A stretch of DNA of 64,000 bases from Tritrichomonas musculus (GCA_039105265.1 JAPFFF010000047.1:248001-312000); one strand, 5' to 3'; shown: positions 41,242 through 52,679, numbered from the stretch's first letter. Notes: generated by a model from the sequence alone, not told the origin. Numbers and translations: made by a program.

Positions 41242-42501
41242 ATGAGCATTGCAAATAGAGAAATTAACCCTCAAGAATATGAATATTTAACATCACAGTT
41301 TCCACATGTTTCTCCCAAAGTGATACGAGATTTACTCGAACTTTATAATTATGACGATACTCTATTTACACTACAAACATTCTATCCTCCTAAAAACGAA
41401 GCAATATCACAAAATGAATTAGATCAAATGATCGCAACTTTGCTTGAAAATTATGATATTGATATTGATTATTGTAAAAATTTACTCCAAGATACTCAAT
41501 ATGATTTACAGAAAGCTAAAGAAATCCTAGATCAACACAAAAAATATAAAGAAGAAGAAAATTTACAGATGATCCAAAATGATTATTTAATTGCTAAAAC
41601 TTGTATGGATGACCAAATTTCACCTCATGCAATGCAACCACAAGATAATCATCCAAATAGTAAGAAAATAGCCGTATTTAAAGATGATCAAGTAATGTTT
41701 GTTAATGGAAAAAACAAAAAAAGATGCAAAAAAGGAAAAAAATCTAGCCAATTAATAAAAATTGATAGAAAAAGAAATGAAAACCAAAATACAAAAATTA
41801 TCAGTCAAAAACAAGACAGTTACAAAGATAATGACAATATCAATTCATATGAATCAAAATTTTCAGATTCAAGCTCCAATGAAAACGAATCAATAAACAA
41901 AGGCCAACAACAATCAATAAACAATGAAAACAATTCACAGCAAAAAGTATTTGATTATGATACTGACGATGATAATGAAATTAAATCAACAGAAAAAGTT
42001 TTACCACAAAAAATATGTAATTATGAATATGACTACTATTATGATGATGAAGAAATTAAATCAACTGAAGATTTTCCTCAACAAAGATTAGATAATGATG
42101 ATATTGAAATTAAATCAACTGAAAATTTTCCTCAACAAAGATTAGATGACGATGACGATGATGAATACAAAGAAGCAAAAAGAAGGGCCAAAAATTCAAA
42201 TTATTCGGCTAATAAAACCACAAAAAATCCGCGAAGATACTATAAACCGCCCGAGTTAGTTGTGAAGGAGATCGACCTTCATGGCGTGCGAGAAGTTGAC
42301 GCTGAAGAGATTGTTCGTCGTTCTTTGAATGATGCACAAGACAGCAACGTGGCAACAATACGTTTCATCACCGGCGCCGGCCACCATTCGCAGAACAGCA
42401 GGTCTGTTTTGAGGCCGCTTGTGTTCAAAATATGCCGCAAGATGGGCTACAAGCCATGCCTGTCGGCCGACAAAGGATGCGTGATCTGCAAAATTAAGTG
42501 A
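41242..42501 (+). CDS. CUE-like plus Smr domain protein (419 aa)
   Basis: Residues ~13-50 (YLTSQFPHVSPKVIRDLLELYNYD) and ~58-100 look like two CUE/UBA-type ubiquitin-binding helical bundles. Residues ~150-330 are low complexity with three copies of an EIKSTE-FPQQRLD repeat. The C-terminus (~340-419) is a Smr domain with the DLHGVREVDAEEIV and ITGAGHHSQNSRSVLRP motifs, the latter being the GxGxHS-type nuclease loop. CUE-Smr proteins in other eukaryotes act at stalled ribosomes by cleaving mRNA, so a role in translation quality control is likely. The Smr part (from ~42250) is clearly GC-richer than the rest of the gene. Confidence 0.85.
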   Translation: MSIANREINPQEYEYLTSQFPHVSPKVIRDLLELYNYDDTLFTLQTFYPPKNEAISQNELDQMIATLLENYDIDIDYCKNLLQDTQYDLQKAKEILDQHKKYKEEENLQMIQNDYLIAKTCMDDQISPHAMQPQDNHPNSKKIAVFKDDQVMFVNGKNKKRCKKGKKSSQLIKIDRKRNENQNTKIISQKQDSYKDNDNINSYESKFSDSSSNENESINKGQQQSINNENNSQQKVFDYDTDDDNEIKSTEKVLPQKICNYEYDYYYDDEEIKSTEDFPQQRLDNDDIEIKSTENFPQQRLDDDDDDEYKEAKRRAKNSNYSANKTTKNPRRYYKPPELVVKEIDLHGVREVDAEEIVRRSLNDAQDSNVATIRFITGAGHHSQNSRSVLRPLVFKICRKMGYKPCLSADKGCVICKIK

Positions 42502-43763
42502 AAATTTAATTTTGGAGCAAACAAATCTTTTGTTTAAACTGATGGTTATCATGTCATTTGCCGGGGTTTTCGTATTTCTTAAAGATTGCAAAAAAATTAT
42601 TTGATCATTTCTTCATTGTTTGTTTTCTGTTGAAGAAATTTCCTCATCTGTGAGGTTTATAGGTTCTGATGCATTTGAATAATATTTTTCGTTTGATTGT
42701 TACAAAGTAAACATCATTCAAGGGATGTACTTCATTGACCAGATTTTCAATTCAATTCCATCTTCAATTTGTGTAATTCATTGAAAAATGTTGTTTATTG
42801 GTAAATGTTGCATTATTAATGACACTTGCTGGCTATTCCCATTTTATTGGCTTTTCATTATTTTTTATTAATAAAGGAATTAAATTTTCAAATCAGTCTT
42901 TAAATTTCACAGCTTTTACTTCCTGGATAATCAAGATAGAAGAAAACGGCCCTAATCTTTTTAAGTTATTTTAACAAATTTTAACATTTAATTGTTAATA
43001 AAAAATTACACCAAAGTAATAGTGCATGATTAAATTCCAATAATTCTTTAGTGTTATTTTCTAAGGTTTGAAATAAATGAAGGCCAGAAAGGAATTTTTT
43101 TTTTGAATTAATCAACTTACTATATATATTTATGTTATAACGGTCGAGTTTTGTCTAATACATCGGTATTTTAAAAAAGAATAGCAATGTCGCATTCCTT
43201 TTTATTCGATATTTTTTATATTTTAAAAATATGAATTGTAAAATATTTTTTTGGTCGTAATTTTTCATCCATTTACTTCTTTTTCGCATTCTTTTCAACA
43301 TTTTTATAAAATAATTACCCTCATTAAATATCTTCTTTTTTCACTCTTACCAATAAAGCTCCTTTGAAATTTTCAATGTAAGTTGGGAAATTGAAAGAAA
43401 TTCAATTTTTTAATATATCAATATCTTTTTCAATTTTTTTTTAAAGATATATCAACTAAATATAAAGCGTTTATATTATATAATAATGATGTTTTTAATG
43501 TTATTTTCAATAAAAATCATTTTTTGTTGAAGAAAATAGGAAAATTAACTAAAGTAGTATTTTATTAATATAAATTTAGCTTAATTTTACAATTTATCAA
43601 AGAAGCAAAAATATATTACTATTTGTAAATAAAAAGCATTTGCATTATAACCTGTGAAGTAGCCAGAAATAATTAATTTTCAATAGATTTTGAATATTTG
43701 AAATAATTTATGGTTTGAATATTCAATAATTCAAAATCTATAGTTATATATATTATTTTAAAA
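42502..43763. other. AT-rich intergenic DNA
   Basis: No gene, repeat array or RNA gene can be supported over these 1.26 kb. Only T- and A-runs are seen, and an ordinary AT-rich lead-in to the acyl-CoA synthetase gene. Confidence 0.6.
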
Positions 43764-45746
43764 ATGGGAAATTTCATAAGTTCTGATCCTCCTTCTTATG
43801 TTACTTATTCTTCAAATGCAACAGGTCAAGAAGTTACACCATATTCAATCCGCAGACATCCAGATTTTGCTTCAGGTGTTTTTCAGCTCCCAGATAACAT
43901 GCCAGATGCCCAATCATTTTATCTACAATCGATGAAATCATTCAAAGAACGTGATTATGTAGGCAAACGAATTTTCGATCCCAAGACGAATCACAGAGAT
44001 AAAAATTTTACATATATCAAGTATAAAAATGCATTTGAAATATCAAAGAATTTTGGAGCAGGCCTAGTTAAATACGGTGTTCAAAACAAGACGTTTGTTT
44101 GTCTCTACAGTGAAAATCGCCCAGAATGGATATTGACGATGGATTCCTCCTATCTTTATGGCTTTGTTACTGTTACATTATATGACACATTTACAGTAGA
44201 TGCTTTAGAGTTCTCTATTACAAATTGCAAGTCCGAGTACATTATTGTTTCAAAGAAAAATTTCCCTAGATTATTATCCTGTTCAAACGAAGTACTCAAA
44301 CAATTCAAACTGATCGTTTATTTCGATGATATCGACGAAGTTCCAACAGAATCGAAAGAAAAACTTGAAAATTTAGGAATTTTATTCAAATCATACGAAA
44401 CACTCCAATCAGAAGGTAAAGAAGAAAATTGTGAATATCCAAAAATTGATCCAGAACAAATTCTCTACATTTGTTACAGCTCAGGAACGACGGGATTTCC
44501 AAAGGGAGTAATGATTAGCCATCGATCATTCATTACTAATCTTCTTGCGATATCATCAGAAGGAAGTCCAGCTACTTTTACACGGCATCTTTCTTATTTG
44601 CCATTGTGTCATGTCTTTGAGAGAATGTGCACAAGTTGCACTTTATTGTCAGGCGGCAAAATTGGTGTTTTTTCAGGTGATGTTCGTCTATTGTCAGAAG
44701 ATTTACGAAGTCTTCAACCAACAGTCTTAATTGCTGTTCCTCGTGTCATTCAACGTATGCATGATGCTGTTATGAATGAGGTCAACAAGAAAGGTTTCTT
44801 AATGAGAACTTTGTTCAATGTTGCTTGGTCAATAAAACGTGTTTTGATGATCAAAGAAATGAACTACAAATGGATTGATAAGTCTGTCTTCAACAATGTG
44901 AAGAAAGTTATGGGTTGCATGAATGTTGAACAAATTGTTACAGGTAGTGCTGCACTTCCACGTGATCTTCATGAAAATATGCAAGTCATGTTAAGCATTC
45001 CAATTCGTTCTGGTTACGGTTTATCAGAAGGAGGAAGTGGAAACACATTGAATCCATTCAAAATTCAACATATAAAATATGGAACTAACGGTTATCCTTT
45101 GAGAAATGTTGAGCTTCGAATTGTTCGTGTTCCTGAGTTCAATGATGAAGAAGGTTGTGGTGAAATTCAAATGGGTGGCAGTGGTCTTTGTAGTGGTTAT
45201 TTATATGATGATGAAGCAACAAAAAATTTGTTCACTGACGAAAGTCACACGTGGATTCATACTGGAGACATTGGAAAGTTTGACGAACAAGATGCTTTAT
45301 TGGTTGTCGATAGAATGAGATCAATCTTTAAGCTGGCTCAAGGTGAATATGTTGCTGGAGATTTACTTGGAAACTTTTTCGAAGAATCACCTCTCATTGA
45401 GCACATTTTCGTTTATGGCGATTCATCTCGTCAATTTCTCGTTGCAGTTGTTGTTCCTCTCAGATCGGAAGTGGCAAGATTCTTGGAAAAACCAAAGATT
45501 ACAGATGAAGAGTTTAAAGAAGCTTGCCAATCAAAGAGTCTTAACCAGAGAATCATGAATGATATCACTGAAATAGCAAATAGAAAGAAATTGCTGGGAT
45601 ATCAGAAAGTCGTTTCAATTTACTTGACTAGTGATGAATGGTCAGTTGAAAACGGCATCATTACACCAACATTCAAACTAAAAAGAAAAGTTTTATTTGA
45701 AAGATATAAGAAAGAAATTGAGGATTTATATGCAAAAGGAAGGTAA
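43764..45746 (+). CDS. Long-chain acyl-CoA synthetase (AMP-forming), 660 aa
   Basis: The adenylate-forming signature YSSGTTGFPKGV is at about 239-250, followed by the YLPLCHVFER segment, GYGLSEGGSG (about 417-426), and TGDIGKFDEQDALLVVDR (about 499-516), ending with a lysine-rich hinge region (TPTFKLKRKVLFERY) characteristic of eukaryotic ACSL enzymes. It activates fatty acids to acyl-CoA for lipid remodelling; trichomonads scavenge host lipids. The N-terminus MGNFISS fits an N-myristoylation signal rather than the membrane helix of animal ACSLs, suggesting attachment to a cytosolic membrane face. Full length, one exon. Confidence 0.93.
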   Translation: MGNFISSDPPSYVTYSSNATGQEVTPYSIRRHPDFASGVFQLPDNMPDAQSFYLQSMKSFKERDYVGKRIFDPKTNHRDKNFTYIKYKNAFEISKNFGAGLVKYGVQNKTFVCLYSENRPEWILTMDSSYLYGFVTVTLYDTFTVDALEFSITNCKSEYIIVSKKNFPRLLSCSNEVLKQFKLIVYFDDIDEVPTESKEKLENLGILFKSYETLQSEGKEENCEYPKIDPEQILYICYSSGTTGFPKGVMISHRSFITNLLAISSEGSPATFTRHLSYLPLCHVFERMCTSCTLLSGGKIGVFSGDVRLLSEDLRSLQPTVLIAVPRVIQRMHDAVMNEVNKKGFLMRTLFNVAWSIKRVLMIKEMNYKWIDKSVFNNVKKVMGCMNVEQIVTGSAALPRDLHENMQVMLSIPIRSGYGLSEGGSGNTLNPFKIQHIKYGTNGYPLRNVELRIVRVPEFNDEEGCGEIQMGGSGLCSGYLYDDEATKNLFTDESHTWIHTGDIGKFDEQDALLVVDRMRSIFKLAQGEYVAGDLLGNFFEESPLIEHIFVYGDSSRQFLVAVVVPLRSEVARFLEKPKITDEEFKEACQSKSLNQRIMNDITEIANRKKLLGYQKVVSIYLTSDEWSVENGIITPTFKLKRKVLFERYKKEIEDLYAKGR

Positions 45747-45929
45747 GTAAAAGCATTCTTATTTTATTATTTTACTTTTTTTCTTGTTTAATTGAGAAAA
45801 TACTCTTACTTCAAACTTCTTATGCTTGAATAATGAAATGACAAAATCTTTCACAAAGAAGATTTATTCTACCAAAATTTTGAACAATATTTTATAATTT
45901 TAGTTTTTTTTTTTTTTTAAAAAAAAAAA

Positions 45930-47088
45930 ATGGAAAATGAGCAAGCATCATTTGCCCATAAAATGAAAGACCAAGAAAGATATAAGTATATAAAAATAAT
46001 TACAATTGATGAAATGCAAATTTATGGATTTTTTTGTCCTCGAGGACATGTTTTGTCTTCAAATCCACGATATTTTCCCTATTTTTCTTTGTCATCAAGA
46101 GTAAAAAAAAGGAAGATAATTTAAAAGAATTTGGTCAAATGAATTTTGGGTACATTTGACTACTATTTTATGAAATTTAGAATAATTCAGCAAATTCCTA
46201 TATTTAGTTACATATTTATATTTGTTTGGTTTATAAAATGTTTAATTATGTTAAAAAGTTTATCATTAGTTCTCTCACTTCTATTTACATATTTATATTT
46301 GTTTGAGGTCAAATATAAAAAATATTTTTTTATTTAGCTTTTTTATTAACTTTGCTGATAAATATGGAAATCAAGAGGAAAACAATCAGGCCATCATTTA
46401 TCAGCCAATTGAATATGTCTCATTCATTCATGGCTCGTAATTTTCCCCTTCTATTGAGTTTTCCACAATACATAGAGCAGATATACGTACATTATATCAT
46501 ATGCTTGAATCCTATTTTATTCAGCTTGCCTTAAATGAACCAAATAGATATTATTATGGAGACAATGATCATTTCATTCAAGATATGAAAAATATAATTT
46601 TAAAAATTAAAAATAATGATAGCAATTATGATTCAATTCGATTTGAAAAATGTTTGACAAATTTTGGAAAAAGATTTAGACATCATGACAATATTTAATT
46701 GCCTAAGAATCTTTATTTATATATACCTAAAAACACTAAAATTAAAGAAGCTTTAGGGGAAGAATTAGCTGGAAAATTTAGAGATAATGTTCTAGATTAT
46801 CATAAAGATTTGGTAAACAAAATGAGGAAGAAATTTTGGTATGAACAATTCAAAGAATTTAAAATTCAACAAAATTATATCAGTAATCGAATAAACAATC
46901 AAATGATTTATTATGGAAATATCAAAACAATAATAATAAAGAGATTAGTTATTGAATGGTCAATTTTGAATAATTTTGATAAAGGTGGTACTTTTTTGGA
47001 GATGATCTTTGACAATTTTGACGGGTTGCTCTTTCATAATTGTTCTTTGAGTAAAATTAAATGCAAATTTCTGATAAAAGTTTATTGA
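45930..47088 (+). pseudogene. Decayed host gene of unknown family
   Basis: From about 46340 to 47088 one frame reads as a plausible protein interrupted by in-frame stops near 46441 and 46696. It includes NFADKYGNQEENNQAIIY, then EPNRYYYGDNDHFIQDM, then YIPKNTKIKEALGEELAG. The piece at 45930-46124 may be an upstream fragment of the same gene. I do not recognise it. The right end passes into the duplicated ankyrin-kinase block, whose left boundary (47024) falls inside the reading frame, so the last ~20 codons are not native. Confidence 0.5.
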
Positions 47089-47289
47089 ATATAGTGATTT
47101 TATTTATAATTGGAATTAATAATTATAAAATACAAAATAATAAATAAATATATTAAAATGAAGAATATAAAGTGAAAAATAAAAATGAAAATTTTTTCAC
47201 AAATTTCTTTTTATCGTTTTTATATAAAATAAATAAAGCATTCAAAAAATAAAATAAATTGAAAGAAAGATTCACAAATTTATAAAACC

Positions 47290-48790
47290 ATGAGTGAGCA
47301 AGAACTTCTTAAAGCATGTGAAAACGGATATCTTGACAAAGTTCGACAACTTCTTTCTGCCAAAGAAATTGATATCAACTGCAAAGGCATTTGAATCCAA
47401 AATCATTCATGACATTCAAATCTAACATTTTTCATGATATTGAACAATTGAAATATTTATGGAATTTAACTCGAATATTTAATTATACGCCGTTGATTTG
47501 GGCTGCACGAGAAGGTCATTCGGAAATTGTTGAAACATTAATCTCACAAGAAAATATTGAAATCAACTGCAAAAACATTTGAATCCAAAATCATTCATGA
47601 CATTCAAATCTAACATTTTTCATTCTATTGAACAATTGAAATATTTATGGAATTTAACTCGAATATTTAATGATACGCCGTTGATTTGGGCTGCAGTTAA
47701 TGGTCATTCGGAAATTGTTGAAACATTAATCTCACAAGAAAATATTGAAATCAACTGCAAAGACATTTGAATCCAAAATCATTCATAACATTCAAATCTA
47801 ACATTTTTCATGATATTGAAGAATTGAAATATTTATGGAATTTAACTCGAATATTTAATTATACGCCGTTGATTTGGGCTGCAATTAACGGTCATTCGGA
47901 AATTGTTGAAACATTAATCTCACAAGAAAATATTGAAATCAACTGCAAAAACATTTGAATCCAAAATCATTCATAACATTCAAATCTAACATTTTTCATT
48001 ATATTGAACAATTGAAATATTTATGGAATTTAACTCGAATATTTAATAATACGCCGTTGATTTGGGCTGCACGAGAAGGTTATTCGGAAATTGTTGAAAC
48101 ATTAATCTCACAAGAAAATATTGAAATCAACTGCAAAAACATTTGAATCCAAAATCATTCATGACATTCAAATCTAACATTTTTCATGATATTGAACAAT
48201 TGAAATATTTATGGAATTTAACTCGAATATTTAATGATACGCCGTTGATTTGGGCTGCAAGAAACGGTCATTCGGAAATTGTTGAAACATTAATCTCACA
48301 AGAAAATATTGAAATCAACTGCAAAAACATTTGAATCCAAAATCATTCATAACATTCAAATCTAACATTTTTCATTCTATTGAACAATTGAAATATTTAT
48401 GGAATTTAACTCGAATATTTAATAATACGCCGTTGATTTGGGCTGCACGAGAAGGTTATTCGGAAATTGTTGAAACATTAATCTCACAAGAAAATATTGA
48501 AATCAACTGCAAAAACATTTGAATCCAAAATCATTCATGACATTCAAATCTAACATTTTTCATGATATTGAACAATTGAAATATTTATGGAATTTAACTC
48601 GAATATTTAATGATACGCCGTTGATTTGGGCTGCACGAGAAGGTCATTCGGAAATTGTTGAAGCATTAATCTCACAAGAAAATATTGAAATCAACTGCAA
48701 AGGCATTTGAATCCAAAATCATTCATAACATTCAAATCTAACATTTTTCATGATATTGAACAATTGAAATATTTATGGAATTTTGAAATG
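47290..48790 (+). CDS. Ankyrin-repeat array, copy 1 (188-bp units, frame lost once per unit)
   Basis: The ATG at 47290 begins a typical trichomonad ankyrin N-cap (MSEQELLKACENGYLDKV). Then come tandem 188-bp units, each with a TPLIWAA...GHSEIVETLIS ankyrin repeat and an LNPKSF...LWNLTRIF spacer. Within each unit the spacer and following ankyrin repeat form one open frame of 63 codons, but the join NCK-x-I / LNPKS is one base short. Reading straight through therefore meets TGA every unit. Variation is concentrated at the ankyrin loop (REG, VNG, ING, RNG). The array leads directly into the kinase frame at 48793. It is either a dead array amplified after one deletion, or a recoded one. Confidence 0.7.
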
Positions 48791-48792
48791 AA

Positions 48793-49962
48793 ATGATTTA
48801 TAAGGCAGCCATTGACTACGCCAGAGAAAAAAATAATCGAGAAATTGTTGAACTTCTAACGAAAGGACCAAATCGACGAATGAAGAACTTAATTGAACGA
48901 AATAAGACACTTCATCTCAAAGTTCAAAGACTTCTGCGAGCAACGCATTTGAGTAAGAACGAAGGAAGATCTCATCCATCCGAAAGTCAGAATGAAACAG
49001 GAGAGGCAATCGGTGACCTTCAGGAAGAACTGAAGAAGCTGAAGAAATATCTTTCAGCGCTGAACACGAAGACAGAAGAAATCGAAATTGTCGACATCAA
49101 CGAATTCGAAGAAGTTTCTGTGATTGGTGAAGGTGGCACATCAAGTGTGAAGGAAGTGATTAAGAGAGAACGATATGCGAAGAAAGAACTGAAAGAACTG
49201 AGCCATGAAAAACGTCAGCGATTTCTTGCAGAATGTGAAACTCTGAGCAAACTTCATCATCCGTGCATCATCGACATCGTTGGTGTGAACTTTGGAGACG
49301 GAGATCATCCGCCGTCGATCATCCTTTCGCTTGAACCGAAATCGCTTGAGTCAGCGATCTCGAAGAAGGAACTTGGAAACGACGACAAGAACCGAATCAC
49401 TGTTGAAATTGTTCTTGGAATGCGCTACATCCACAAGCGAAACTTCATGCATCGTGACCTGAAGCCGACGAACATCCTTCTGAGCAAGAACAACGAAGTG
49501 CGAATCAGCGACTTCGGCCTTGCGAAGTACGACGACATTTCATGCTCGCAGACGAAGGGCGTCGGCACACTTCGCTTCATGGCGCCGGAACTTTGTGAAG
49601 ACGGCGAAGTAAGCACGAAGTACACGAACAAAGTCGACGTTTACTCATTCGGAATCACACTGATGTACATCATCACCGAAAGATACCCGCCATTCAGCAT
49701 GAGAAACGTCGTCCTTGGAATCGTTCCAACGATCCCAGCAACAGTTGTTGGCTGGGTTTCGTCTCTGATTGTCCGATGCCTTTCGCCAGAGAGCGAAAAA
49801 CGTCCGTCATTCGACGAAATCTTCGACGAGCTGAAATCGCACAACTTCGACCTTTTCAGTGAAGAAAGTGAGAATCAACTGACGAGCAAGCAGCGAAGCA
49901 TGAAACAAGCGATCGAATCACGCGTTCTTGAGATCGAAGCCTTCGAATACCAGCATCAATAA
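48793..49962 (+). CDS. TKL-like protein kinase, C-terminal part of the ankyrin-kinase gene, copy 1 (389 aa frame)
   Basis: The frame begins with the last partial ankyrin repeat (AAIDYAREKNNREIVELL), then a coiled-coil linker (~35-90) and a complete kinase domain: glycine loop GEGGTSSV (about 110-117), ATP lysine in YAKKEL, HRDLKPTNILLS (about 220), SDFGLAKY (about 239), GTLRFMAPE, and VDVYSFGITLMYI. All catalytic residues are present. The kinase part is much richer in G+C and third-position G/C than the ankyrin array. Because the frame starts inside an ankyrin repeat, the natural protein should be longer at the N-terminus. Nearly identical to the frame at 56055. Confidence 0.85.
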   Translation: MIYKAAIDYAREKNNREIVELLTKGPNRRMKNLIERNKTLHLKVQRLLRATHLSKNEGRSHPSESQNETGEAIGDLQEELKKLKKYLSALNTKTEEIEIVDINEFEEVSVIGEGGTSSVKEVIKRERYAKKELKELSHEKRQRFLAECETLSKLHHPCIIDIVGVNFGDGDHPPSIILSLEPKSLESAISKKELGNDDKNRITVEIVLGMRYIHKRNFMHRDLKPTNILLSKNNEVRISDFGLAKYDDISCSQTKGVGTLRFMAPELCEDGEVSTKYTNKVDVYSFGITLMYIITERYPPFSMRNVVLGIVPTIPATVVGWVSSLIVRCLSPESEKRPSFDEIFDELKSHNFDLFSEESENQLTSKQRSMKQAIESRVLEIEAFEYQHQ

Positions 49963-49997
49963 GACTAACACCTTCAACTAAAAACTTCCTAATTTAT

Positions 49998-50028
<31 letters not shown>

Positions 50029-50085
50029 CTTCACAAAATCTACACAAAAAGTGGATTTCATTCAATTTTATTCACAAAAAGTGAT

Positions 50086-51133
50086 ATGAGAGTCAAAACA
50101 ATATCGATATCAAAAGCGATTTTTTCCAAATACATCATTATTAGCCAAACAAATCCTACGCCATTTGTCACCATTACAGATTTTCTCTCAAAAATCGTTT
50201 CTATCGGCGATGAAATGCGACGATGCGTCGTTACTGGCATACAAGGATCGTTCACAATCTATCAATTGCTAACAAACTGCTACAAAATCCCAAATTTTGC
50301 TGCTCAAAAAATTTTAAATTTTTTAGGCTCAATTGTTGACGATCAAGATTTCAGAGGATTCTTCTCAATTTCATTTTTAAATGATTTTCAAAGATTCTTT
50401 TCATATAACAATTCAAATGCAACTAAGTCAAATCATGACAAATCAATCGATATCGGTTATCGGTTCACTTTTCGTGCAGCCACAATTCCAATTATTTCTT
50501 TTTTAATCAAAAAGTGCGTTTTTGACAGGAAAACAGTTTTTATTAATTCGATAAAAATAATATTTGAAAATTGTCTGAAAAAAATGTTGAGAAGTTACAA
50601 TGAGGCAATCATTTTAGCTTATTCAATGGATCGAATTTACGCCAATTATAAAAGGAGTGTTTATGCAGCAATTAGTCTGGCTAATTTTGGTTTCTTCGTG
50701 AGAAATGATGATAATGAAATTGGACCTTTGTTGTATTTTAGATATTCGAGAAATTTGAAATACAGATTCTTTCCGGTGTTTTCACTTTTACAGAGTTTGC
50801 TAAAGGCAACAAAAGATGTTGATAGTTTTTTTATGATGATTATTTCAACATTTGGATTTTTCAATGTTGAAAAAAAGGATGTTTCAAACCATTTTGATGA
50901 AAATGATCAACGAATAATTCTTTTCATTCTTTTCCATTTCATTCTCTGCCTTATATTTGACACTTTTTGTGCTGAATAAAACTTCTTTTCAATCATGAAA
51001 ATGTGTGTGATTTCTGAATTAATATTAAAAGATTTGACAGTCGATGAAATTAGCTCAATTTGGTATGATGATCAATTTTATGATAATTTCTACGAAGATT
51101 CGTTGAGTTTCACTTTAAAAACAAAAAACAAAA

Positions 51134-51166
<33 letters not shown>

Positions 51167-51957
51167 CAAAAGATGAATCAAAATTCCATCTAACCGACAA
51201 TTCTGAATGGCATCCTCTTCTTCCATACATTAAAATACTAACAATCATCCAATTGATACAGAAATTCATTCATGACAATCCTGATTCATTGATTAATTTT
51301 CCAAAACTTCCTTCCGGTTCTGAACATCTTCTTTTTTCAGCTGTTCTTTTGTCTCTTGAATTCTTCATTCTAAGCAAGAAGTGTTTTCGAGATTACAAGA
51401 TCATTCAACAGCTTGTATTCAATGCATTGATTATCACTTCTCAAAATCAGGAGTATTTTTATAATAAAAACAAAGTTGAAGGTGACGAAAACAACGATGC
51501 TTTGAATGTTGATGATTTTTCAGATTTGGCCACCAAGTTGAAAAAATTGACCTTTCTACAATTTCTGAGGAAAAAGATCGTTTTTGATGGTTGTCAAAAT
51601 TCATTGATCGACCTGATCGGCGGATTTGGAAAAAATGGATTGACGGTTTTGACAAGAATGAGCATTTTTTCTGAATTCGATGAATCAGCATCAATGAAAG
51701 AAGAAATATTGAAAAAGAACCGCCAAAGAGCGAAGAATCTTAAGATGCAGATTATGAATAACTTTAATAAACAGCAAAAATCATTCCAATCTGCACCTAA
51801 ACTAGGCAGCGAAGATGATGAAGATGATGAAAATCAAGAAGAATCTCAAAAAATGGAATGCGGTATTTGTCACTTAGAAAACAAAGATGATTGCTTTAAT
51901 TTTCAAATCACCACTTTCATCCTATTTAAATTGGCGTTTTCGCGATGCAAAAAATTC

Positions 51958-51988
<31 letters not shown>

Positions 51989-52461
51989 AAGGTTGATTTG
52001 AGTGATGTTCCAGAATCATTTGAAACATTCAATTGCGTTCGAATTTGTTGTCATCCAATTCGCTCAAAATGCATTCAAAAGAAGCATTTCAGTTGTCCTG
52101 CTGATCGTTGTCCTAGGAATTCATCAATTCCAATAATTGCAGGTCTTTATGAAAATGATTCTGGATTAAATAAATCAGTTCTTTCTCAAGCCGAAAAAAT
52201 TTGTTAAAAGATCCCTAATACGAAGGCCTCAAGTTTGCTGTTTATTGTATGTCATCTCAGATTGAGGTGCTTGAAATGAGACACGGATCGAATCCAGATT
52301 GCCTTGATGATACAACAATTCAGTTTTCATTAAGAAACATCTGCTTGTGCATCCTGCATGTCTTAAGAAATGAGTCTCAAAAAGTTCTATCGTTTTTTGA
52401 GATGTGCTGCCATTTTGGATCATTTCGCACGTGGATCTCTTCTGTCGGTGATGTGAAATGA
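50086..52461 (+). pseudogene. Decayed UBR-type E3 ubiquitin ligase gene, 5'-truncated
   Basis: A series of frames in one direction reads like the C-terminal half of a UBR/N-recognin E3. It comprises a helical body (50086-51720), the KNRQRAKNLKMQIMNNF / QKSFQ segment that precedes the RING in UBR proteins, CGICHLENKDDCF (about 51865), then RICCHP...CIQKKHFSCPADRC (about 52050-52110) completing a RING-like domain, and a final helical part (52249-52461). Breaks: in-frame TAA at 50977, a frame change in the AAT microsatellite at about 51957-51992, and a stop at 52205. An A-tract (about 51126-51164) would encode poly-lysine. The left end coincides with the edge of duplicated block 1, which probably cut the gene. 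Confidence 0.65.
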
Positions 52462-52679
52462 CACCATACTGAATATGGCGGGTACAATGAAGATATCTTC
52501 TGTCGGTGATGTGCTGCCTTTAAGTTCAAAAACAATCGGTGTAAAATGACACCATAATAATAACAATAATTTGATTCTTAATAATTATCTTCATTATTAT
52601 CATTTTCGTCATCACCGTAATTACGATCATCATCATCATCACCACCACCGTAATACGGTGCAAGACATCCACGTTTCCT
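52462..52679. repeat. Short direct repeats and ATC/AAT microsatellite before the bacterial segment
   Basis: TTCTGTCGGTGATGTG occurs at 52440 and 52498, and AAATGACACCATA at about 52456 and 52542, forming a ~60-90 bp imperfect tandem duplication. It is followed by CATTATTATC/ATCATCATC microsatellite up to the abrupt rise in GC at about 52680. Confidence 0.6.

Larger units (their letters stand above)
47024..50083 (+). repeat. Duplicated block, copy 1 (ankyrin-kinase locus)
   Basis: About 3.06 kb nearly identical to 54286-57341 (offset 7262 at the left edge), including the non-coding lead-in, ankyrin array, kinase, and T-tract plus CACAAAAAGTG words at the right edge. Differences are scattered single bases, repeat variants and the T-tract length. 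Confidence 0.93.

Noticed and set aside
45930-46534. Several short host genes of 60-65 codons
   Set aside because: They lie in a decayed region and lack start context; treated as one pseudogene.
47385-48790. Canonical spliceosomal introns in each 188-bp ankyrin unit
   Set aside because: The ~86-nt segment contains no GT donor and no AG acceptor, and the trichomonad branch/acceptor motif is absent.
47385-48790. Canonical -1 ribosomal frameshift heptamer at each unit join
   Set aside because: Some joins read CAAAAAC but others read CAAAGAC or CAAAGGC, which are not slippery.
50086-50979. Intact stand-alone gene of 297 codons
   Set aside because: Its frame continues, after one stop, into the next block of UBR-like sequence, so it is a piece of a decayed gene.
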